Source of the DNA: Georgenia sp. | GTDB taxonomy: Bacteria > Actinomycetota > Actinomycetes > Actinomycetales > Actinomycetaceae | Assembly (NCBI GenBank): GCA_027322565.1 | Contig: DAHVRG010000096.1 | Coordinates: 1 to 7,386, forward strand | DNA length: 7,386 nt | Direction: 5' to 3' | Notes under the pieces: generated by a model | Told to the model about the DNA's origin: nothing | The model's input: only the letters and a program-made list of their open reading frames with translations | Database searches by the model: none | Made by a program: the position numbers and the translations under genes | Shown here: piece by piece, positions 3,880 to 7,386 of the stretch | How positions within the stretch are numbered: position 1 is the stretch's first letter | Layout of the letters: every line of letters begins with the position of its first letter

Positions 3880-6344
3880 TGGCCTCACGTCCTTCGTCAC
3901 GTGGTCGCGCGGTGCGGCCCGTCCAGCTGGTCGCCATGATGCTCGCCTTCCTCCTCATCGCCGTCGCGGGAGGCGTCCTCCTGGCGGGGTTGCTGCTCCC
4001 CGCCGTCGGGTCCGTGGGAGCGATCGGGAACGCGACCACCGACCTGTTCGACGAGCTGCCCACCGAGCTCGAGATCGACGAGCCCTCGGAGCAGAGCGTG
4101 ATGCTCGACGCCGAAGGCAACGTGCTGGCCACGTTCTTCGCGGAGAACCGGATCATCGTCGGCTTCGACGAGATCTCCCAGCACATGAAGGACGCCGTCG
4201 TCGCGGTCGAGGACCGGCGCTTCTACGAGCACGGTGGCGTCGACCCGGAGGGGATCCTGCGGGCGACCGTCCGCAACCTCGCCGGCGGTGACCTCGAGGG
4301 TGCGTCGACGCTCACCCAGCAGTACGTGAAGAACGTCCAGATCGAGGAGAGCCGGGTGAGCAACGACCCGGACCTCTACACGGCTGCGACCGAGACGACG
4401 ATGGCGCGCAAGCTGCGGGAGGCGCGCCTGGCGATCGCGCTCGAACAGGTCCGGTCGAAGGACGAGATCCTCACCGGTTACCTCAACATCGCGCAGTTCG
4501 GCCCGTCCCAGTGGGGGGTGGAGGCCGCCGCGCACCACTACTTCAACAAGTCCGCGGCCGACCTCAACATCGCCGAGTCGGCGCTCCTTGCCGGCATCAC
4601 CCAATCCCCCGCCAAGTGGGACCCCGTGACCAACCCGGAGAACGCCGAGCGCCGCCGCAACACCGTGCTCGGCACGATGCTCAGCGAGGGCTTCATCACC
4701 CAGGCCGAGTACGACGAGGCCGTGGCGATCCCCGTCCCGGACATGCTCGACCCGCAGGACGCCCCACGTGGGTGCGGCGTCGCCGGGAACGCCGCGTACT
4801 TCTGCCAGTACGTCGTCAACGAGATCCTCAACAACGAGGCCTACGGCGAGACTGTCGAGGACCGCCGCCAGCTGCTCAACCGCGGCGGCCTGACCATCCA
4901 CACCACCCTCGACCCGGAGAAGCAGCAGGCCGCCTTCGACGCGGTGACCGGCGCGGTCCCGATCGACGACGAGTCCGGGATCTCGGTGGCACTGTCGTCG
5001 GTCGAGCCGGGCACGGGCCGGATCTTCGCGATGGCGCAGAACACGAACTACGGCGTCGCGAGCGAGAGCGACCCGCGCGCCACCCAGGTCAACTACAACG
5101 TCGGGAAGTCGCACGGCGGCGGCTCCGGATTCCAGTCCGGGTCCACGTTCAAGGTCTTCACCCTGGTCCAGTGGCTGCGTGAGGGGAACTCCCTCATGGA
5201 CCGGGTGAACTCGGCCAACCGGGTCTTCCCGCGGGACACCTGGACGATCTCGTGCGACCACGACCGGCGGTTCCGCCCGGCGGGTAACTACGAGCCGAAG
5301 AACCTCGAGGGTTTCGGCGGCGGCGTCGAGACGGTCCTGGAGTCCACACGGACGTCGATCAACACCTCGTTCGTCGTCATGGCTCAGCAGATGGACCTGT
5401 GCGACATCACGGACATCGCGATGGACATGGGCGTGCGGACGGGCTCGGGTGCTCCACTGGACAGCAACCCGGCGATGGTCCTCGGGTCCAACACCGTGAC
5501 CCCGCTGTCGATGGCCAACGCCTACGCCACCCTCGCGGCGGGCGGGGTGACCTGCGAGCCGGTGGCGATCACGAGCATGACCGACCGCAACGGCGAGGAG
5601 ATCCCCGTGCCCCCGTCGAACTGCAAGCGGGTGCTCGAGGAGGACGTCGTGCGCGGCGTCAACCACGCCCTCCAGGCCGTCATGGGGCCGGAGTGGGACT
5701 CGACCGGCTCCACCGCGCGGATCGACCGCCCCACCGCCGGCAAGACGGGGACGGCGAACGACGACACGCACGCCTGGTTCATCGGGTTCGTCCCGCAGAT
5801 GGCGGCGGCGGTGTGGATGGGCCACTCCGACCGGGACGAGCAGATGGGCTACGAGGTCATCAACGGGGTGTGGCGCAACCGCGTCTACGGCGGTCTCATC
5901 GCCGCACCGACGTGGAAGGCGTACATGGAGCGGGCCACCGAGGGCATGCCCGTGGAGAACTTTGCCGACGCGCCCAGCCGAGTCGTCCACGGCGAGCGGA
6001 TCCGCGTCCCGAGCATCGGCGGGCAGACGGTCGAGGACGCCCGCCGCACGCTCGAGCAGGCCGGCTTCGACGTGCGGATGGGTCACGCCGTCGACTCCGG
6101 CTGGCCGGAGGGGCTCGCCGTCGCGACGTCTCCCGCTGCGGGCAGCCAGGCGCAGCGAGGGCAGACCGTGACGATCTACACGAGCGGCGGTCGGGACAGC
6201 TCCGATGACGACGAGCGGTCGGGCGGCGACAACCGCGGAGACCGGGACCGGGACCGGGACGACCGCCGTGGCGGAGACCGGGGCCGCGGCGACCGCGGGG
6301 GCGACGGTGACCGCGGCCGCGGCCGCGGCGGGAACGACGACTGA
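3879..6344 (+). CDS. ponA2: Bifunctional class A penicillin-binding protein with PASTA domain (PonA2-like)
   Basis: This 821-residue enzyme polymerises lipid II and cross-links peptidoglycan on the outer face of the membrane. A basic N-terminus is followed by one membrane segment (about 17-40). The GT51 transglycosylase domain has EDRRFYEHGGVD (111-122) with catalytic Glu111, ASTLTQQYVKN (142-152), RKLREARLA (178-186) and YLNIAQFG (201-208). The transpeptidase domain has S422TFK, S493IN and K622TGT. A PASTA domain covers about 708-769, followed by a 50-residue tail of D, R and G only in large part (771-821). Six cysteines (299, 309, 459, 508, 559, 582) all lie outside the membrane, so disulfides are possible. 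Position between whiB and a metallophosphoesterase matches M. tuberculosis ponA2. The start at 3879 is supported by a -10 hexamer 6 nt upstream. It is co-transcribed with the next gene. Confidence 0.96.
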   Translation: MASRPSSRGRAVRPVQLVAMMLAFLLIAVAGGVLLAGLLLPAVGSVGAIGNATTDLFDELPTELEIDEPSEQSVMLDAEGNVLATFFAENRIIVGFDEISQHMKDAVVAVEDRRFYEHGGVDPEGILRATVRNLAGGDLEGASTLTQQYVKNVQIEESRVSNDPDLYTAATETTMARKLREARLAIALEQVRSKDEILTGYLNIAQFGPSQWGVEAAAHHYFNKSAADLNIAESALLAGITQSPAKWDPVTNPENAERRRNTVLGTMLSEGFITQAEYDEAVAIPVPDMLDPQDAPRGCGVAGNAAYFCQYVVNEILNNEAYGETVEDRRQLLNRGGLTIHTTLDPEKQQAAFDAVTGAVPIDDESGISVALSSVEPGTGRIFAMAQNTNYGVASESDPRATQVNYNVGKSHGGGSGFQSGSTFKVFTLVQWLREGNSLMDRVNSANRVFPRDTWTISCDHDRRFRPAGNYEPKNLEGFGGGVETVLESTRTSINTSFVVMAQQMDLCDITDIAMDMGVRTGSGAPLDSNPAMVLGSNTVTPLSMANAYATLAAGGVTCEPVAITSMTDRNGEEIPVPPSNCKRVLEEDVVRGVNHALQAVMGPEWDSTGSTARIDRPTAGKTGTANDDTHAWFIGFVPQMAAAVWMGHSDRDEQMGYEVINGVWRNRVYGGLIAAPTWKAYMERATEGMPVENFADAPSRVVHGERIRVPSIGGQTVEDARRTLEQAGFDVRMGHAVDSGWPEGLAVATSPAAGSQAQRGQTVTIYTSGGRDSSDDDERSGGDNRGDRDRDRDDRRGGDRGRGDRGGDGDRGRGRGGNDD
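6241..6258 (+). repeat. Three perfect copies of hexamer ACCGGG in the PBP tail
   Basis: ACCGGG is repeated three times at 6241-6258 and encodes part of the alternating Asp-Arg stretch (DRDRDRDD). It is a likely slippage site, so tail length may vary between strains. Confidence 0.8.
6311..6328. repeat. 18-bp perfect palindrome CCGCGG x3 next to the PBP stop codon
   Basis: CCGCGG occurs three times in a row at 6311-6328, and the whole 18-bp block is its own reverse complement. It encodes Arg-Gly repeats and lies 18 bases before the GTG start of the metallophosphoesterase. In mRNA it could fold and influence entry of ribosomes at that start; this effect is inferred. Confidence 0.75.
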
Positions 6345-6346
6345 GC

Positions 6347-7318
6347 GTGCTGCCACGTGTTGCGGGGGCGGTCGCGGCAGCCGCCCTCGGCGGGCTGACC
6401 TGGGCCGTCGCCGAGACCCGGATGTTCACCGTGCGGGCGCACACCGTCCCGGTGCTCGCGCCCGGGAGCAGGCCGCTGCGCCTCCTCCACGTCTCGGACC
6501 TCCACCTCACCCCTGACCAGCGGCTCAAGCAGGAGTGGACGCGCCGGCTCGTCGAGCTCGAACCCGACCTCGTGGTCTCCACCGGGGACAACCTCGCCCA
6601 CGCCGACGCCGTGCCCGCCGTCCGCTGTGCCCTCGGCCCCCTGTTCGACCTGCCCGGCGTGTTCGTCCTCGGCTCCAACGACATCTACGGTCCGAAGCCG
6701 AAGAACCCGGCACGCTACCTCCTGCCGCCGGCGTGGCGTCGGCCGACCACCGACGAGGCCCGCCGGCTGCCGGTCGACGACATCGTCGCGACGCTCTCCT
6801 CCGGCGGCTGGCTCGACCTCCACAACGCCCGCGGCACCCTCGAGGTCGCCGGGCGGACCGTCTCCTTCGTGGGCGTGGACGACCCGCACCTCGAGCGGGA
6901 CCGCTTCCCCGCACCCGCCGAGCGGGCCGACCTCCACATCGGCGTCTCGCACGCCCCCTACACGCGGGTGCTGGACGCCATGCACGCCGACGGGTGCGAC
7001 CTCGTCCTCGCCGGGCACACCCACGGCGGGCAGCTGCGCGTCCCCGGCTACGGCGCCCTGGTGACCAACTGCGACCTCGACACCGGGCGGGCCAGCGGCC
7101 TGCACGGCTGGCCGGGGCCGCGCCCGGACCGCACCGGCGGCGACGGCTCGACCTGGCTCAACGTCTCCGCCGGCATGGGCACCTCCCCCTACACGCCGGT
7201 GCGGTTCGCCTGCCGCCCGGAGGTGAGCATCCTCGAGCTCGTGCCGTCCTCCTGGGGCGATCCTCGTCACACACCCGGCAACGGGTTTCACTCCGGCGGC
7301 CAGGCTCCGGTATCCTGA
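6347..7318 (+). CDS. Membrane-anchored metallophosphoesterase (Rv3683-like)
   Basis: This 323-residue protein has a hydrophobic N-terminal segment (about 5-22), followed by a calcineurin-like metallophosphoesterase fold. Metal ligand motifs in order are VSDLH (Asp51, His53), STGDN (Asp81, Asn82), GSND (109-112), GVSHAPY (His202) and GHTHGGQL (His224, His226). The third motif reads GSND where most of the superfamily has GNH[DE]. Asn111 falls where His is usual, so metal coordination or catalysis may differ; I believe GSND is common in this actinobacterial subgroup but cannot check. The GTG start lies 2 nt after the PBP stop with no good RBS, which suggests translational coupling. The YkuE/Rv3683-type pairing with a PBP suggests a role with lipid-linked or envelope phosphate compounds, but the substrate is unknown. 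Topology (anchor versus cleaved signal) is not resolved. Confidence 0.9.
   Translation: MLPRVAGAVAAAALGGLTWAVAETRMFTVRAHTVPVLAPGSRPLRLLHVSDLHLTPDQRLKQEWTRRLVELEPDLVVSTGDNLAHADAVPAVRCALGPLFDLPGVFVLGSNDIYGPKPKNPARYLLPPAWRRPTTDEARRLPVDDIVATLSSGGWLDLHNARGTLEVAGRTVSFVGVDDPHLERDRFPAPAERADLHIGVSHAPYTRVLDAMHADGCDLVLAGHTHGGQLRVPGYGALVTNCDLDTGRASGLHGWPGPRPDRTGGDGSTWLNVSAGMGTSPYTPVRFACRPEVSILELVPSSWGDPRHTPGNGFHSGGQAPVS
7287..7316 (+). promoter_or_regulatory. Promoter of tRNA-Pro within the end of the phosphoesterase gene
   Basis: TTCACT (7287-7292) and TATCCT (7311-7316) form a sigma-70-like promoter with an 18-bp spacer. Transcription would start near 7323, giving a 5' leader of about 7 nt before the tRNA at 7330. 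The -10 overlaps the last codons and first base of the stop of the upstream gene. Confidence 0.6.
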
Positions 7319-7329
7319 ACGGGCTTCTT

Positions 7330-7386
7330 CGGGGTGTGGCGCAGCTTGGTAGCGCGCCTCGTTCGGGACGAGGAGGTCGTGGGTTC
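7330..7386 (+). tRNA. tRNA-Pro (anticodon CGG), cut by window end
   Basis: The 5' acceptor strand is CGGGGTG (7330-7336). The D-stem is GCGC/GCGC (7339-7342 and 7352-7355) around AGCTTGGTA. The anticodon stem is CCTCG/CGAGG (7357-7361 and 7369-7373) with loop TTCGGGA, giving anticodon CGG at 7364-7366, which reads CCG proline codons. A variable region AGGTC, T-stem GTGGG and the start of TTC follow. The 3' half of the T-arm and the acceptor lie beyond the window. The first base C and overall layout resemble E. coli proK. Confidence 0.95.

Noticed and set aside
3781..3939. Plus-strand open frame of 52 codons (MVTPVAQKSKTPTPGELAHR...) spanning the whiB/PBP gap into the PBP gene
   Set aside because: It has partly coding-like third positions, but no ribosome-binding site. 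It overlaps the PBP start out of frame by 61 nt and matches no family I know.
3897..6356. 819-codon open frame antisense to the PBP gene
   Set aside because: The opposite frame shows full GT51, transpeptidase and PASTA motifs. The antisense frame is a compositional shadow with no recognisable domain.
6351..6360. Second copy of TGCCACGTGT, matching the near-palindrome in the whiB promoter (3728-3737)
   Set aside because: This copy lies inside the coding sequence of the phosphoesterase, and CACGTG occurs elsewhere in coding DNA here. Coincidence is likely.
1..7386. CRISPR arrays, insertion sequences, phage genes, toxin-antitoxin or defence modules
   Set aside because: No spaced perfect repeats, transposase, integrase or defence-type domains were found. 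All genes belong to a conserved housekeeping neighbourhood.

Overview
The window is very G+C-rich DNA from an actinomycete. Its codons almost all end in G or C. It encodes a WhiB-family iron-sulfur protein, an actinobacterial Crp close to the Mycobacterium tuberculosis type, and a PASTA-tailed class A penicillin-binding protein. The order Micrococcales or a relative seems most likely, but this is only a gestalt judgement. Gene content and orientation follow the conserved M. tuberculosis block around Rv3670 (ephE), nth, crp, Rv3678c, Rv3678A, whiB4, ponA2 and Rv3683. Several members of that block are missing here: marP, the nudix and thioredoxin genes, the metallo-beta-lactamase-fold gene, and the paired ArsA-like ATPases.

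Layout from left to right. The 3' end of an unidentified plus-strand gene stops at 43 and is followed by a perfect 17-bp hairpin. A plus-strand alpha/beta hydrolase with an Asp nucleophile (epoxide-hydrolase-like) runs 154-1062. It converges on nth (endonuclease III, minus strand, 1203-1904). Between them lies an unusual array of degenerate 18-bp repeats facing inverted copies of itself. Crp (plus, 2004-2681) diverges from nth. It then converges on a three-gene minus-strand operon, read in the order whiB (3676-3341), a 50-residue DUF4177 protein (3331-3179), and a RidA-family protein (3182-2715). A 202-bp divergent control region separates whiB from a bifunctional PBP (plus, 3879-6344). The PBP is followed 2 nt later by a membrane-anchored metallophosphoesterase (6347-7318). 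A tRNA-Pro(CGG) gene starts at 7330 and is cut off by the window end.

Functionally this is a housekeeping neighbourhood. It combines DNA base-excision repair with Fe-S chemistry (Nth), cAMP-responsive global control (Crp), redox-responsive control (WhiB), scavenging of reactive enamines/imines (RidA), and cell-wall synthesis (PBP plus phosphoesterase). Three genes (hydrolase, nth and the PBP) have a TANNNT -10 hexamer 6-8 nt before the start codon and no Shine-Dalgarno. They are probably translated from leaderless mRNAs, whereas crp and whiB have clear ribosome-binding sites.

I found no mobile element, CRISPR array, toxin-antitoxin pair or obvious new multi-gene system. The most unusual signals are structural: the opposed 18-bp repeat array at 1077-1196, a perfect 16-bp inverted repeat inside the ridA-like coding sequence (3009-3047), and two inverted repeats in the whiB/PBP divergent region.
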